64,000 nt of DNA from Streptomyces roseirectus (GCF_014489635.1 NZ_CP060828.1:4254001-4318000), one strand, 5' to 3'. Positions 25,001 to 40,000 are shown, counted from the stretch's first letter. Notes: generated by a model not told the origin, from the sequence alone. Made by a program: numbers and translations.

Positions 25001-28000
25001 TCGACCTTCGCCGAAAGCGCCGCACGGAAGTCGCCCTCCGCCATGTTGGCCAGCCCCCGGTCACGCAGCACGAGCGCCGAGTGGACGACGCCGTCGACGC
25101 GCCCGTACCGGCCCTTGACCTCCTCGTACGCGGCGCGCAGCGCGGCCGGGTCGGTGGCGTCGGCGGCGAGGTAGCGGACCTCGCCGCGCCCGCGCGCCGC
25201 GTGCAGGCGTGCCTCGATGCCGGCGTCCTGGGCACGGCGTCCGAGCCAGACGACGCGGGCGCCGTGCCGCTCGGTGACGTGCCGGGTCCACGCCTCCCCG
25301 AGCCCGCCCGCGCCGCCGATGACGACGTACACGCCGCCCTCGCGGTAGGGCACGGTCTCCAGGCGGGCGGAGGCCGCCGGGACGAGGCGGCGGCGCAGCC
25401 ACTGGCCCGCGCGCCGGGCCCAGGTGCCGCCCGGGGTGCGGGTGGGCAGTCCGGCGAGCCCACCGGCCTCGTCGAGGTCGACGCGGCGGACGGTCCAGTG
25501 CCCGTACTCGTTCTCCAGCGAGCCGAACAGGCCATGCAGGGCGGCGTGCGCGGGCCGGGTCGCCTCACCGGCGTGGGTGGCGAGGGCGCCGCGCGTGACC
25601 AGGGTGACGCCGAGCGGGCGGGCGTCGGCGCCGGTGTTCAGCAGCGCCTTGACCATGCGGAACGCGGCGATGACGCCGTCCTCCTGCGCGGCGACGAAAC
25701 CGGCCGCGTCCGTCGCGTGGGGCGCGGTGTCCGGGGCCAGCCACAGGAGGTGGTCGATGCCGCCCGTCGCCGTCAGCGCGGCGGTGACCTCCTCGACCGG
25801 CGCGCCCGGTGCGAGGCGCCAGGCTCGGGCCTGCGGGAAGGTGCGCAGGACGTCGGCGAACCGCTCGTCCGAGGCGCCCACGACGAGCACCCGCCCCTGG
25901 GCGGACGCGGGGCCCCACTCCTCGGCCGACACCGGCTCCCACGCCGGGCTGAACAGCGCGGGCGCGGAGTCGGGGACGGCGCGCGAGGTGTAGCCGGTCA
26001 GCCGGACGCGGACCGCGCCCGCCTCGTCGACGAGGTCGATGTCGAGCCGGCTCGGGTCCACCACGCGGACCACCGACCACATCACCCCCTCGCAGGGGCC
26101 GAACAGGTCCAGCGTCTCCAGCGCGAACGGCACCCTGACCTCGTCCGCGTCGCCGTCGAGCGCGAGCGCGGCGGACGCCTGGATCGCCGAGTCGGTCAGC
26201 GCCGGGTGCAGCACGTACGGGTGCTCTCCGGGCGCGGCCAACCGGACGACGACCGTGCCCTCGCCGACGTACGCCTCGTCGATCGCCCGCAGCGACGGGC
26301 CGTGGCTGATGCCGGCCGCGACCAGCGACTCCGTGATCCGGGTGCCGGGCACGCGGGTGGGGCAGGCGGCGCGCAGGGCGGACAGGTCGAGGGGCGCGGG
26401 GGCGGGGGCCGCGGGCGGCTGGACCCTGGCCTCGCTGTACGGGGGCTCGCCGGGTGCGCCGATCGTGACGGTGACGCCCTCGGCGTCCGGACGCACCGTC
26501 ACCGTCGCGTCCAGCGGGCCGTCCACGGCCAGCGGGCGCACCCAGGTGACGTTCCGCATCCGCAGCCCGGACGCCGGGTCCGTCCCCAGCACGCGGACGG
26601 CGGCCTCGCGGGCGAGTTCCAGGTGCACGACACCGGGGAGGACCCGGCCGCCGCGCACGAGGTGGTCGTGCAGGAGGCGTTCGTCACCGGTGAGGCGGAC
26701 GGTGCCTCGGAGGGTGCCGGGGGTGGCGGGGTCGGGGGTGAGGTCGGTGAGGAAGGGGTGGGCGGAGGAGACAGGAGTGAGGACGGGGGCTGCGGGGGCC
26801 TGCGTCGATACGGCCGACGGTGTCGATGCGACCGGCGGTGTCCCTGTCGCCCAGTGGCTCTCGCGGGCGAACGGGTACGTCGGCAGCGGGACCCGGCGCG
26901 AGCCGCCGGGGAGGACGCGCGTGAAGTCCAACTCGGCGCCCCGGACGTACAGTTCCGCGAGCGCGCCGAGGTCCGCCGGGAGCGTGGCCGGCGTCGCGGA
27001 CGGCTTCGCCTCGCCCGTCAGGGCGCGCGGCCCGCCGAGCCCCTGCTCCAGGACCCGGAGCAGGTCATCCCGGTCGCGGACGACGCAGGCGTACCGGTGC
27101 GTGAAGTGCGCGCGGCCGACCGCGAGGGTCCAGGCGACGTCCCCGGCGTCCAGCTCGGTCCGGGCGCGGCAGTGCGCGGCCAGGCGGGCGACCTGCTCGG
27201 CCAGTTGCTCGCGCGAGCGCGCCGACAGGACGACCAGGTGGGCCGTTGCGGTACTGCGGGTCGCGGGGCGGGCCGGGGGTTCCTCCAGGACGACGTGCGC
27301 GTTCGTGCCGCTCGCGCCGAAGGAGCTGACGACGCCCCGGCGCGGGCCGTGCGCGGGGGCGGGCCACGGCTCGGTGCGGGTGTTCACGTAGAAGGGGCTG
27401 CCGTCGAGGCGGACGGCCTCGTTGTTCCGCTCGAAGTGCAGGGAGGCCGGGATGCGCTCGTTGCGCATCGCGAGGAGCACCCGGAAGATGCCGGCGACGC
27501 CCGCCGCGTACTGCGTGTGCCCGAGGTTCGTCTTGATCGAACCCAGCGCGCAGTAGCCCTCCTTGTCGGTGTCCTTCCTGAACGCGCGGGTCAGCGCCTG
27601 GAACTCGATCGGGTCGCCCAGCTTCGTGCCGGTGCCGTGCGCCTCGACGAGCTGGATCGTCTCGACGTCCACGCCGAACCTGTCGTACACCTCGCTCAGC
27701 AGGCGCTCCTGCGAGACCGAGCTGGGGGCGGTGATGCCGTTCGTCGCGCCGTCGTGGTTCGTGCCGGACGCGCGGATCACGCCGTGCACGTGGTCGCCGT
27801 CCGCGAGGGCGTCGTCGAGCCGCTTCAGGACGAGGACGCCGACGCCCTCGCCGGGGACGAAGCCGTCCGCGCGGTGGTCGAAGGCGCGGCAACTCCCTGT
27901 CGGCGACAGCATGTTGGCGCGGCCCGCCAGCTCGAACAGGCGCGGGGTGGACTGCACGTAGACGCCGCCCGCCAGGGCCATGTCCGTCTCGCCGGACCAC

Positions 28001-31000
28001 AGGTCCTTGCAGGCCAGGTCCAAGGCGACGAGGGAACTTGAGCAGGACGTGTCGACCGCGATCGCCGGGCCCTTCAGGTCCAGGAAGTACGCGATCCTCC
28101 CCGGCACGATCGACCCGAGGTTCCCCCAGAACGCCTGCGCCGGCGCGTCCTCCCCGACGAGGTTCCGGTAATCCCCCTCCCAGCAGCCGACATACACCCC
28201 ACAATCCCGCTCATTCACTGCCGTCCCGGCATACCCCGCGTCCTCCAACGCCTTCCACGACTCCTCCAGCAGCAGCCGCTGCTGAGGATCCATCACCGCG
28301 GCTTCCACCCCGGAGATGTTGAAGAACAACGGGTCGAACTGATCGATCCGCTCCAGGAACCCACCCCTGTTGCAACGGGGGTTCCCCGCCTCGTCCACAG
28401 CGGGCAGTGGCCACCGGCTCGCCTCGCTAGTGAGGTCGCGCCCCTCGGCCAGGTGCTGCCACAGCTCATCAAGGGAATCGGACCCCGCGAAACGGCCGCT
28501 CATACCGACGATGGCGATGGGGGGCCGGGGGTTGGCGGGGGCCGCCGGGTGAGCGGGGGCGGGGGCGGGGGCGGCGACGAACGCGCTGGCCGCCGGAGCA
28601 GCCGGAGCCGGGAACGCGTGAGCGGGCTCAGGTGTGGCGGCGAGCCCTCCGACCGCCGGGGCCGGGAACGTCGGGGCGGCCGGGGCCGGTTCCGGTGTTG
28701 CCGCGAAGGTGATGGCCGCCCGGTGGTCGTCCAGGAGGTGGGTGATCAGACGGTCCGCCGAACTGTGGTCGTAGATGACGCTCGTCGTCAGGTCGAGGCC
28801 CAGCGTCTCGTTCAGCTCGTGCACGAAGCGCACCCCGAGGATGGAGTCGAGCCCGTACTCGGCGAAGGCCCGCCGACTGTCGATCTCCCGCTCGTCCATG
28901 GCGAGGGCGATCGCGAGCTTGGCGTGCACGGTGTCGCGGACGCGGTCTTCGAGCGGGGGGACGGACTCGGCGGAGCCGGGAGCGGGGTGGGTGGGAGCGG
29001 CATAGGCGGCTGGCGCCGTGCTGGCCTCGGGAGTCCCGTACCCGGCCCCTGTCCCGGCGATCGCCGAAGCGGCGGGCACCGCAGCGGGCTCGGGAGCCCG
29101 GTACCCGGCAGCCACCCGCCCGACCTCGGAGGCGGCGTACGCCCCGGCGGCGCCGGAAGCCTCGTACCCGGCGCTCGCCGAAGCGGCGGAGACCACAGCG
29201 GGCTCGGGAGCCCGGTACCCGGTACCCAACCCGCCGGCCTCAGGGGCGGCGTGGGCGGCGGGCGCCGCGCCGGTCCCGGGAGCCCCGTGCCCGGCGGAGG
29301 CGATGCCGGTCCAGGTCGCCCCGTGCCCGGCGCTCACCGAAGCGGCGGGCACCGCAGCGGGCTCGGGAGCCCGGTACCCGGCAGCCACCCGCCCGACCTC
29401 GGAGGCGGCGGGCGCCGCGCCGATTCCGGGAGCCTCGTGCCCGGCGGAGGCGATGCCGGTCCAGGTCGCCCCGTGCCCGGCGCTCACCCCGGCGGCGCCG
29501 GAAGCGGCGTAGGCAGCGGGCGCCGCGCCGGTCCCGGGAGCCCCGTGCCCGGTGGAGGCGATGCCGGTCCAGGTCGCCCCGTGCCCAGCGCTCACCCCGG
29601 CGGCGCCGGAAGCGGCGTAGGCAGCGGGCGCCGCGCCGGTCCCGGGAGCCCCGTGCCCGGTGGAGGCGATGCCGGTTCCGGGAGTCTCGTGCCCGGCGCT
29701 CACCCCGGCGGCGCCGGGAGCGGCGTAGGTGGCGGGCGTCGTGCCGGTTTCGGGAGTCTCGTATCCGGCGGACGTTCCGGCGGGTGTCGAGGTGGCGGCG
29801 TACGCCGTATTCGGCCTCGTGCGCGCGCTCGGTGTCTCGTACGTGGGGCTCGTTCCAGCGGTCTCCGGTGCTGTGTAGCCCGCGCCCGCGCCGTCCGCCA
29901 CGGCCTCCAGGTCGCCTGCCCAGTAGCGGTCGCGGGCGAAGGGGTAGGTCGGGAGGGAGATGCGGCGGGGGGTGGTGGGGGCGTGGAGGGCGGGCCAGTT
30001 CAAGGGGACGCCCTCGGTCCAGAGCGCGGCTAGTTTCGTCAGCTTGCGGGATTGCGTCCAGCGGGTGATGAGGAGGTCGCGGAGGTCGTCGTCCTCCGTC
30101 AGTTCCGCGACTGTGCCGGTGGGGTGGCCGGCGGTGCCTCGGAAGACGCCGGGGGCGGTGGGGTCGCCCGCGACATAAGACCGTAGGGAGTCGTGGAGGG
30201 CCCGTACCGATCCAGTGACCACGGCCAGGCGTTCGTCGAGGGCGACGCGCCCGGTCTGGAGCGTGAACGCGAGGTCCGCGAGGTCGGCCGCCGCGCCGGG
30301 ACCGGCGAGGTGGTCCGCCAAGTGCTCGGCGTGGGCGCGGAGTTGGTCGGACGTACGGGCGGACAGGACGACGAGCTGTTCGGCTCCTGCGTGCGCCGGC
30401 GCCCGGCCGGAGGCGGACTGGGACACGTGTTCCTCCAAGATGACGTGGGCGTTCGAGCCGCCCGCACCGAACGACGAGACCGAGGCCAGCCTCGGCCGGT
30501 CGCCGGGCCAGTCGGCGAGTTCGCGTTGGACGAAGAACGGGCTGCGTTCGAGGTCGAGGTTGGGATTGAGTTCGTCGGCGTGCAGGCTGGGCGCGAACTG
30601 CCGGTGCCGCAGTTGCAGCACGGCCTTGGTCAGCCCGGCGACACCGGCCGCCGCTTCGAGGTGTCCGATGGACGACTTCACGGACCCGAGCGCGCAGAAC
30701 TGCCGCTCGTCCGTGTCCTGTTGGAACGCGAGGGTCAGCCCGGTCACCTCGATGGGGTCACCGAGTTCCGTACCGGTGCCGTGCGCCTCGACGTACCCGA
30801 TGTCGCGGGCGGAGACGCCGGCCCGCTTCAGCGCGTCCCGGATCAGCTCGGCCTGCGCGACCGGGTTGGGCACGGTGTAACCGTGGGTGCGGCCACCGTG
30901 GTTGACGCTCGTGCCCCGGATCACCGCGAGCACCTGGTCGCCGTCGGCCTCGGCCCGCGAGAGCGGCTTGAGCAGCACCGCGCCGACGCCCTCACCGGGT

Positions 31001-34000
31001 ACGAAGCCGTCGCCGCCCTTGCCGAAGCTGCGCAGCTTCCCCTCCGCCGAGAGCATGTTGGAGCGGCACAGCTCCACGTAGTCCAGCGGGTGCAGGTACA
31101 GGTTGACGCCACCGGCGATGGCCGCCTCGCACGTGCCCTGGTACAGGTGCTCGCACGCCTCGTGGATCGCCGTGAGCGACGCCGAGCACATCGTGTCGAT
31201 GGTCATGCTCGGGCCCCGCAGATCGAGGAGGTGCGAGGTCCGCGCGCTGAGCGAGGCGAACGACAGCGCCGGGACGACCGTCTCCCCGGACGGCAGCCGC
31301 CGCGTCCCGTACCGGGCGTGGCCCGACTTGGTGACACCGGCGAAGACGCCGACCCGGTGGCCGTGCCGGGCGCCCAGCTCCTCCGGCGTGTAGCCGGCGT
31401 CCTCCAGGACCTCCCACGCGGCCTGGAGGAACAGGCGTTCCTGCGGGTCCATCGCGTAGGCGTCGCGGGGTGCGATCCGGAAGAACAGCGGGTCGAACCC
31501 GGCGAAGTCGTCCAGGAAACCGCCCCACTTGCTGTAGCTGCGGCCGTTGGCGATGGCCGTCTTGCGGGCGGGCTCGTAGAAGCCGTCCAGGGGCCAGCGG
31601 TCGGCGGGGACTTCACGGATGGCGTCCCGCCCGGCCTTGAGGTTCGCCCAGAACCGGGTGAGGTCCGGGGCACCGGGGTAGCGGCCGGTCATCCCGATGA
31701 CGGCGATGGGCTCGCGGGTGGCGGGGGCGGCGGAGGGCCGGGGGGCGGAAGTCTGCGGCACGGGTTCCGCCACACGGAGTTCCGTCACACGGGGTTCCGC
31801 CGCCGGAGTGGCCGACTCCCCCTTCGGCGCCAGGTGTTCCGCCAACGCCCGCAGCGTCGGGAACTCGTAGAACACCGTCTTCGAGACCTCGCCGTACACC
31901 AGCGCCAGTTCCCTGTTGAGCTGCACGATCATGATGGAGTCCAACCCCATCTCGTGCAGCGGGGCGTCCGCGTCCACAGCTGTGGACGGAACCTTGGTGA
32001 CCTCCGCGAAGATCTCGACGAGCCGACGGAGGGCGTCACCGACGGGGACAGGGGCAACGGCGGCCGGAGCAGCCGGGGCAACCGCAGCCGCCGCCGGCAC
32101 CCGGCTCACCCCGCCCACCGGAACCCGGTTCACATCCCCGTGATGGATCCAGACGTGCCCCTCCTCCCCCAGCCCCCAGGCCCGCACCAGCGCCTCGACC
32201 CCGGCGGCGTTCTCCATCGGCGCCAGCCCCCGGCCCGTCCAGAGCCGGGCGCGCACGGCCTCGTCGACCCGCATCCCGGCGTCCCGCCACAGCGGCCAGC
32301 CGAGCGACAGGGTCCGCCCGGACCGCTCGCCGGCGGCGACGCGCGCGTTGCGCAGTCCGGCGAAGGCGTCCAGGAAGGCGTTGGCGGTGGCGTAGTCGGC
32401 CTGGCCGGGGTTGCCGGTGATGGCGGAGCCGGAGGAGCACAGGAGGAGGAAGTCGAGCGGGGCGTCGCCCACGGCCCGGTCGAGGTGGACGACCGCGTCG
32501 GCCTTCGGCGCGAGGACGTCCCGCCACTCCTCCTCCGTCTTGTGGACGAGCGCCGCGTCGCGGACGACCCCGGCGCAGTGGACGATGCCGTGCACCGGCC
32601 CGGTCTCGCGGAGGAGGTGGCGCACCTCCTCCCACCGGGAGACGTCGGCCCGCGCGTACCGGGCGACGGCGCCGGCGTCCCGCAGCTCACCGAGGAGCGC
32701 GTCGACGCGGGCGTCACGCGGTGACCGTCCGGTGAGGACGAGGGTGGGCCGCTCGACGTCCCGCGCGATGGCACGGGCGACGACGGCACCGACGCCCCCG
32801 GCGCCTCCTGTGATCAGGTAGACGCCGCCGTCCCGCCACGGCACCCGCGCGGAGCCCGTGCCGGTGACGTCCCGCCAGGCGAGCACGGAGCGTTCGCCGC
32901 CCCGGTGGAGGACGACGTCGTCCTCGGCGGGGGCGTTGTGCGCGACGAGACCGGCGACGGTCCGGCCGTCGAACTCCCCGTCCAGGCAGATGAGTTGCGT
33001 GGTGAGCGAGGGGTCCTCGGCGGCGGCGGTGCGCAGCAGTCCGGAGAGCGCGAGGTGGACGGTGTCGGCGCCGGAGACAGGCGCCACGACCTGGACGAGC
33101 GTGCGGCCGGGCGTCACCTCGGCGACGACGTCCCGCAGGGCCGCGAACACCTGCCGTGAGACGTCACCGAACCGGCTGCCGAGCCGCTGCTTGAGGCTCA
33201 CGACGGTGACGCAGTGCACCCCCGGCTCGATGAACTCCCGTGCCGAGGCGGCGAGTTCACCGCACAGGAGCACGACCCGCCGGGACGGCATCTCACCGGA
33301 CCCGGTGACGGCCTTGGGCTCCCAGCGCGGCACGAGCAGCGCGGTCCCGATCTCAGCCCCGGCGGCATCACACGCCGCCGCCCCCGGGATCCAGTACCGG
33401 TCCCGCGCGAACGGGTACACCGGCAGATGGGCCCGCCGAGGCGTCGAACTCCCGTACAGCGCACGCCAGTCGACCGCGTCCCCCGCGATCCAGCGGGCGA
33501 GCAGCCGGGCGGGGTCGCCGTCCGTCACGAGGGTGTCGCCGGCGGGGCGGGTGACCGTGCCGAGGAGCCCGGTGTGGGGGCCGTCCTCCGCGAACGCCCG
33601 GAGTTCGGCGGCGAGTTCGCGCCGCGAGCCGACCACCCAGCCGACGCGTTCGCGCAGCGCCTCACGCCCGGCCTGGAGGGTCCAGGCGAGGGAGGACAGC
33701 GGAACGTCGGCGCGCTCCAGGTGGGCCAGCAAGTCGCGGGCCACCTGGCGCAGTTGGTCAGGGGTGCGGGCCGACAGCGGGACGGCGACCGGGGTGGACC
33801 CGGCGGCCGGAGCCGCGCCGGGCACGTACTCCTCGACCACCACGTGGCAGTTCACCCCGCCGAACCCGAAGCTGCTGACGCCCGCCCGCCGGGGCGAACT
33901 CCCGCGCCGCCAGGGCTCGTTCTCGCGCACGACCCGGAAGGGTCCCTTGTCGAGTTCGAGGTAGGGGTTGAGGTCGCCGGAGTGGAGGGAGGCCGGGATG

Positions 34001-37000
34001 GTGTCGTGCTTCATGGCGAGCAGCACCTTCAGCAGGCTCGCCACCCCGGCCGCCGCCTCCAGGTGGCCGATGTTCGTCTTCACCGAGCCCAGCGCGATGT
34101 CCGCGTCCGGTCCCGCGCCCAGCCTGCGGTAGGCGGTGCGCAGCGCGCGCACCTCGACGGGGTCGCCGAGGACCGTGCCGGTGCCGTGGGTCTCGATGTA
34201 GCCGACGGTGTGCGGGTCGATGCCGCGCATCGCGGCGGCGACGAGGTCGGCCTGGGCGTCCGCGTTGGGCGCCGTCAGGGAGTTGGCGCGCCCGCCGTGG
34301 TTCTCCGCGCTGCCGACGAGGACGCCGAGGATGGCGTCGCCGTCGCGCTCGGCGGCGTCGAGCGGCTTCAGGACGAGGGCGCCGACGCCCTCGCCGCGCA
34401 CGTACCCGTCCGCGTCCCGCCCGAAGGTGCGGCACCGGCCGGTCGGGCTGAGCATGCCGGCCCGGTTCGCGCTGACGAACGTGTCCACGCTGAGCAGCAG
34501 GTTGACGCCGCCCGCGATCGCGAGTTCGCACGCGCCGGAGCGGATCGCCTCCATCGCCCGGTGCACGGCGACCAGCGAGCTGGAGCAGGCCGTGTCGATG
34601 GGCTCGCTCGGGCCCCGGATGTCGAGGACGTACGAGATCCGGTTGACGAGGATGGAGTGCGCGTTGCCGGTGGAGGTGAACGCGTCCGGCTCGACCCCGT
34701 ACGTCGTCAGCAGCGTCGCGTAGTCCGTGCCGGAGACACCGAGGTAGAGGCCGGTGTCGCGCGGCAGGGCCCCGGGCGCGTACCCGCTGTCCTCGACGGC
34801 GTGCCACACCGTCTGGAGAGCCAGCCGGTGCTGGGGGTCCATCAGCTCGGCCTCACGCGGGTAGATCTGGAAGAACCCGGCGTCGAACGCGTCGACGTCG
34901 TCCACGACCCCCGCGTGCTTCGGGAACTCCGCCCCCTCGACGACCTTCGCGTACGCGGCGTCGTAGCGGTGCGCGGGGAACCCGGTGACGCAGTCGCGGT
35001 TCTCCGCGAGGTTGGTCCAGTAGGCGTCCAGGTCGGGCGAGCCGGGGAAGCGTCCGGCGACACCGATGATGGCGATGGGCATCGGCCGGCCGGGGTCGAC
35101 AGGGGCGACAGTGTCCTCAACGGGCTTGCTCTGCACAGGAGTTGCCTCAACAGACGCGACCTGCACCGGAGTTGCCTCGACAGGCGTCACCTCCCCCCGA
35201 GCCGCCCGCACCGACTCCCCGTACTCCTCGACCACGTACCGCCCCAGCGCGGCCAGCGTGTTGACGTCGAAGAACACGGCGGGCGTCAGCTCGACCCCCA
35301 GCTCCTCCTTGATCAGCCTGCTGAACGCGACCAGCGAGATCGAGTCGAACCCGAACGCGTCGAACCCGGTGTGCGCGTCCAGCTCCTCGGCGTCGAACTT
35401 GAGGATGTCCGAGGCGAGCAGCCGCAGCCGGTCGACGGCGAAGGCGACGAGGGAGTCGTCGTCGCGCTGAGCGACAGGGACAGGGGCCGGCACGGGAACA
35501 GGAGCCGGAGCCGGAGCCGGAACGACAACCGCAGGCTCGGTCCGCACAGGCGCCACCGCCACCGGTATCTCCCGCCGCGCCACCTCCTCGTACGAGGGCC
35601 CGGCCTCCGCCTCTCCCCACCGCATCCCGGTGAGTTCGGCCAGCACAGCCCCGTCCGCGTCGGTCAGTTGGACCCTGCCGACAGCGGTGTCGAGCACGAC
35701 ATGCGCGACCTCATCGGCACTCCGCGCCTCATCGAAGACCCGCACGTCCTCGAACCCGCGAGGCACCTGCCGGGCCCAGTCGACGACCCCGTCCCGCTTG
35801 GCGGCGAGCTGCACCCCGTGCGAGAGCGCGGCCAGCACGTGCGGAGCGATCCGCACGTTCCGCAGCACCACGTCCTGCCGCACCTGAGGCACCCCGACGG
35901 CGAGCACGAGCCGCCCGTCCGCCAGCCAGGACGCCCCGGACACCCCGAACCGCACGGCCTCGGGCACGACACCCCCCTCGGCGAGTTCGGCCAGCACCTG
36001 CGCCCGGTCGAGCACGCGCACGGCGTCCCGGTACGACCCTCCGGCGGGAGCCCCCCGCCCGTCCCCGTGCCGCACCACGAACTCGGCGACAACACTGCGC
36101 ACCCCGTTCCGGTCCTCCCGGACCACGACCCCGACGCCCGTATCCCGGCCGTCCGGCGTGAAGGTGGTCACCAGCCGCGCCGTCTCCCCCCAGTTCACGG
36201 GCCCGTACATCCGCAGCCCGCTCACCCGGGGCCGCTCCGCGAACCCGGTCGCCCGCCCGACAGCCAGCGCGAGATCGACGGCGAACGCCGGAACGATCCC
36301 GCGCACCTTGTCCTGGGCGTACCCGTAGTCGGCGAGGTCGTCGAGGTGGACGTCGAGGACGTACCGCAGCCCGCCGACGTCGGACCGGTTGGCCCCGAGG
36401 AACGGGTGCGCCTTGTCGCGCACCGCGAGCGGCGTGACGACGCTCGGCGCGCCGGGCTCGGGCTCCGTCCAGCAGCGCACCCGCTCGAACGGGTAGGCCG
36501 GCAGCGAGATCCGCCGGGGCGGACGTTCGCCCGTGAGGGGCGTCCAGTCGACGCTGCCGCCGCCGGTCCAGTCGAGGGCGAGGTCGCGGACGGCCGGGTC
36601 GGCGCCGGTCAGCGCGGCGTCCTGGTCACGCCCGCCGGCCAGGTAACGGTCGACGGACGCGACGGCTTCGGTGAGGTCCCGCGCCAGGAAGGCCCAGCGG
36701 CGCGGCAGTTCGTTCTTGCCGACGCGCAGGGTGTGGGCGATGGACGGCAGGTCGGCCTCGTCGGCCGCCGCGAGGTAGTCGCGGAACCGGGAGAGGGAGG
36801 TCTCCAGCGCGGCGTCGGTCATCGCGGAGAACACGAACAGCTCGGCGCCACGCGGCCGTTCGGCGAGCGGGCGGGCCTCAGGAACGTACTCCTCGACGAT
36901 GATGTGCGAGTTCATGCCGCCCGCGCCGATGGACGTGATGCCCGCGCGCCGGGGATGAACGGTCGTCACCCCGCCCTCATCGGTCACCGCCGGTTTCCAC

Positions 37001-40000
37001 TCGGTGAGTTCGCGCTGCACGTGGAACGGCGTGTTCTCGAAGGCGATGTCGGGGTTCAGCTCCCCGCTGTGCAGGGACGGCACAAGGGTGCGCTTCCTGA
37101 GCTGGAGCAGCACCTTCGCGAAGCCGATCATCCCGGCCGCGTGCAGCAGGTGGCCCATGTTCGACTTGACCGAGCCCAGCGCGCAGAACTGTTTGTCGGC
37201 CGTGTACTTGCCGAACGCCGAGGTCAGCGCCCGTACCTCGATCGGGTCGCCGAGCGAGGTGCCGGAGCCGTGCCCCTCGACGTAGGTGATCGTGCGCGGG
37301 TCGACGCCGGAGTCGTCGATGGCCTTCTCGATCGCGCGGGCCTGCATGCGGGGGTTGGGGACGGTGAACCCGTTGCGTATGCCCGCGTTGGACAGCGCGG
37401 TCCCCTTGATGACGGCGTACACCTGGTCGCCGTCCCGCTCCGCCTCCACCAGCGGCTTCAGCACGACCGCGCCGACGCCCTCGCCGAGGATCGTGCCGTC
37501 CGCGCCGAGCCCGAAGCTGCGGATCACGTCGGAGGTGGCGGTGGTGAAGTGCTCGTGCGAGGAGGTGATCAGGTTGTAGGGGTGCAGGAGGAGGTTGACG
37601 CCACCGGCGACGACCATCTTGCACTCGCGGGCCCGCAGCATCTGCACGGCCTGGTGGACGCAGGTCGAGGAGCCCGAGCACATCGTGTCCAGGAAGATCG
37701 ACGGTCCCGTGAAGCCGTAGAAGTACGACAGGGTGTTCGGGATCGTCGCCGTGTAGCTCCCGGTCGCCGGGGCGCCTCTGGTCAGGCTGTTCTGGAACCC
37801 GTACAGGTTGTAGTGGTTGCTCATCGTCCCGACGAGCACGCCGACGTCACCGTCGTACCGGCGCTGCAACGTCTCCCGCGAGTAACCCGCGTCCTCCAGC
37901 GCCTCCACGCCGACCTGGAGGAAGAGCCGCACCTCAGGCGACATGCGCTCCGCGTCCCGCTTCGAGATGCGGAAGTAGCGGGGGTCGAAGGTGTCGATCT
38001 CCCTCAGGAACGTGCCCGTCTTGATGGCGCTCTTGCCGGGCACGGCCCGCTCGGGGCTGTAGATCGCGTCGTGGTCCCAACGGTCCCGTGGCACCTCCTG
38101 GAAGAGATGCCGCCCCTCTTCGAGCACACTCCACAGCTCATCGAGGGTGTCCGCACCGGGGTAACGGCCGGAGACGCCGACGATGGCGATGTCGTGGTAG
38201 TCGTCGGGAAGGGGTTCACGAACGACGACGGAGGCGGGAGCAGGGTCCGGAGCCGGAGCCGGAGTCTCCTCAACGACGATGCTCTCAGGCTCGGTCGACA
38301 CCTCGGCGTCACCCCCGAAGCGCGCCTCCAGCGTCGCCCGGTGCTCCTCGATCAGGTAACCGGTGACACCCGCGATGTCGACGTACTCGAAGAACAGCGT
38401 CTTGGGCAGCGGCCCGAAGATCTCGCCGAGCCGTTCCGTCGCCTCCAGCACGCCGATCGAGTCGATGCCGTACTCGATGAGGCCGACGTTCGGCTTCAGG
38501 TGCGCGGGATCGTGGTGCAGGACCTCGCCGAGGAGGTCCTTCAACAGGTCCGTCGTCCGGGCGAGGAGGTCGGCCTCGGTGAGCGTGCCCGTCGGGGCGG
38601 CCGGCGCGGCGACGGGACGGGGTGCCTGCTCGACGCGCGGCGCGATCGCGAGGGACGCCTCGGCGCCGTACGCGACGACGACGTGCTCCGGCGTGTCGAG
38701 CAAGGCCGCGCCCAGCACGCGCAGCCCGGCCTCCGTCGGCAGGGGCTCCCAGCCTCGCTGACGGCGCATCGACGCGAGCGTCACGTCGTCGACCGTCATG
38801 CCGCCGTCCGCCCACAACGGCCAACTCAGGGCCACCGTACGGCCGTTGCGCTCACCGGCGTCCACGAGGGCCTGCCGGTCGTGCGCGAAGGCGTCGAGGA
38901 AGGCGTTGGCCGCCGCGTAGTCGCCCTGGCCGGGGTTGCCGTAGACGCCGGCGACGGAGGAGAACAGGACGAGGAAGTCGAGCGGAACGCCCCGGGTCGC
39001 GGCGTCGATGTGCAGCACGCCGCTCACCTTGGGCCGCAGCACCTCGGCGACGTCGCCGGGCTCCTTGGTCAGCAGGTACCCGTCCCGCAGCGTCCCGGCC
39101 GCGTGGACGATCCCGTCCAGCGAGCCGTGCGCGCGCAGGATCCCCTGGACGACGCGCTCGACGTCCGCCGCGCTGCCGACGTCGGCGGCGACGTAGTGCG
39201 CGTCGACGCCGGCCGCCCGCAACTCCTCGACGGCGGCGCTGGTTTCGCCCCCCTCACTCCGGCCGCTGAGCACGACGGTGACGCCGGTGTGACGCGCGAA
39301 GTACCGGGCAACACTCCGCCCGATCCCCCCGAGCCCACCGGTCACCCAGTACACGCCGCCGTCCTTGAGCGCCGGTACCCGCGTGTCGAGGGCGAGTTCG
39401 ACGGCGTCCGGCCGCCACACCTGCCGCACCCCGTCGGCCCCGTGCCGCACCTCGGCGTCATGAACGACCGGATCCCCGGCCTCCAGCCGCACCAACTCGG
39501 CAACCCGCCCGGCCGAGGCATTCCCCAACCCGGCGACGCGCACAACACGCCCCGAGACGGCGGGGTTCTCCAGGTTCAGCGTGCGGAAGAGCCCGGTGAG
39601 CGGCGCATGGAACCGACGAGGAACACGCTCGTCCACGACCACGACGAACCGATGCGCCCCCTTGGGCCTGTCCCGCAGCAACTCCCGGACCCGCCCGATG
39701 ACGAGATCCAGCACAGCCCCGACCCCGTCCGCGACCGCGTCGGGCGTGACGGCGGGCAGCACGACGAACGGCACACCGCTCGCGGCGGACACCTCGGCGG
39801 CGTACGCGTCACTCCGCCCGGCGAGGAACCCGTGCACGGTGACACCGTCGACGGCCCCATCGACGGACGCGGCGACCCAACGGGAACTGGCGGCAACGAG
39901 CCGCGTCCCGTCGAAGTCGGCCGCTTCCACCCCGCCCCCGCCCGACGCCCCCCGAGCCCCACCGGACCCCGCCGCCTCACAACCGACCTGGCCCGGCCCG

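Noticed and set aside
23530..28041. A 1,503-codon rightward open frame opposite PKS module 5
   Set aside because: Same reason: an antisense shadow with no recognisable motif, while the opposite strand has complete KS, DH, KR and MT domains.
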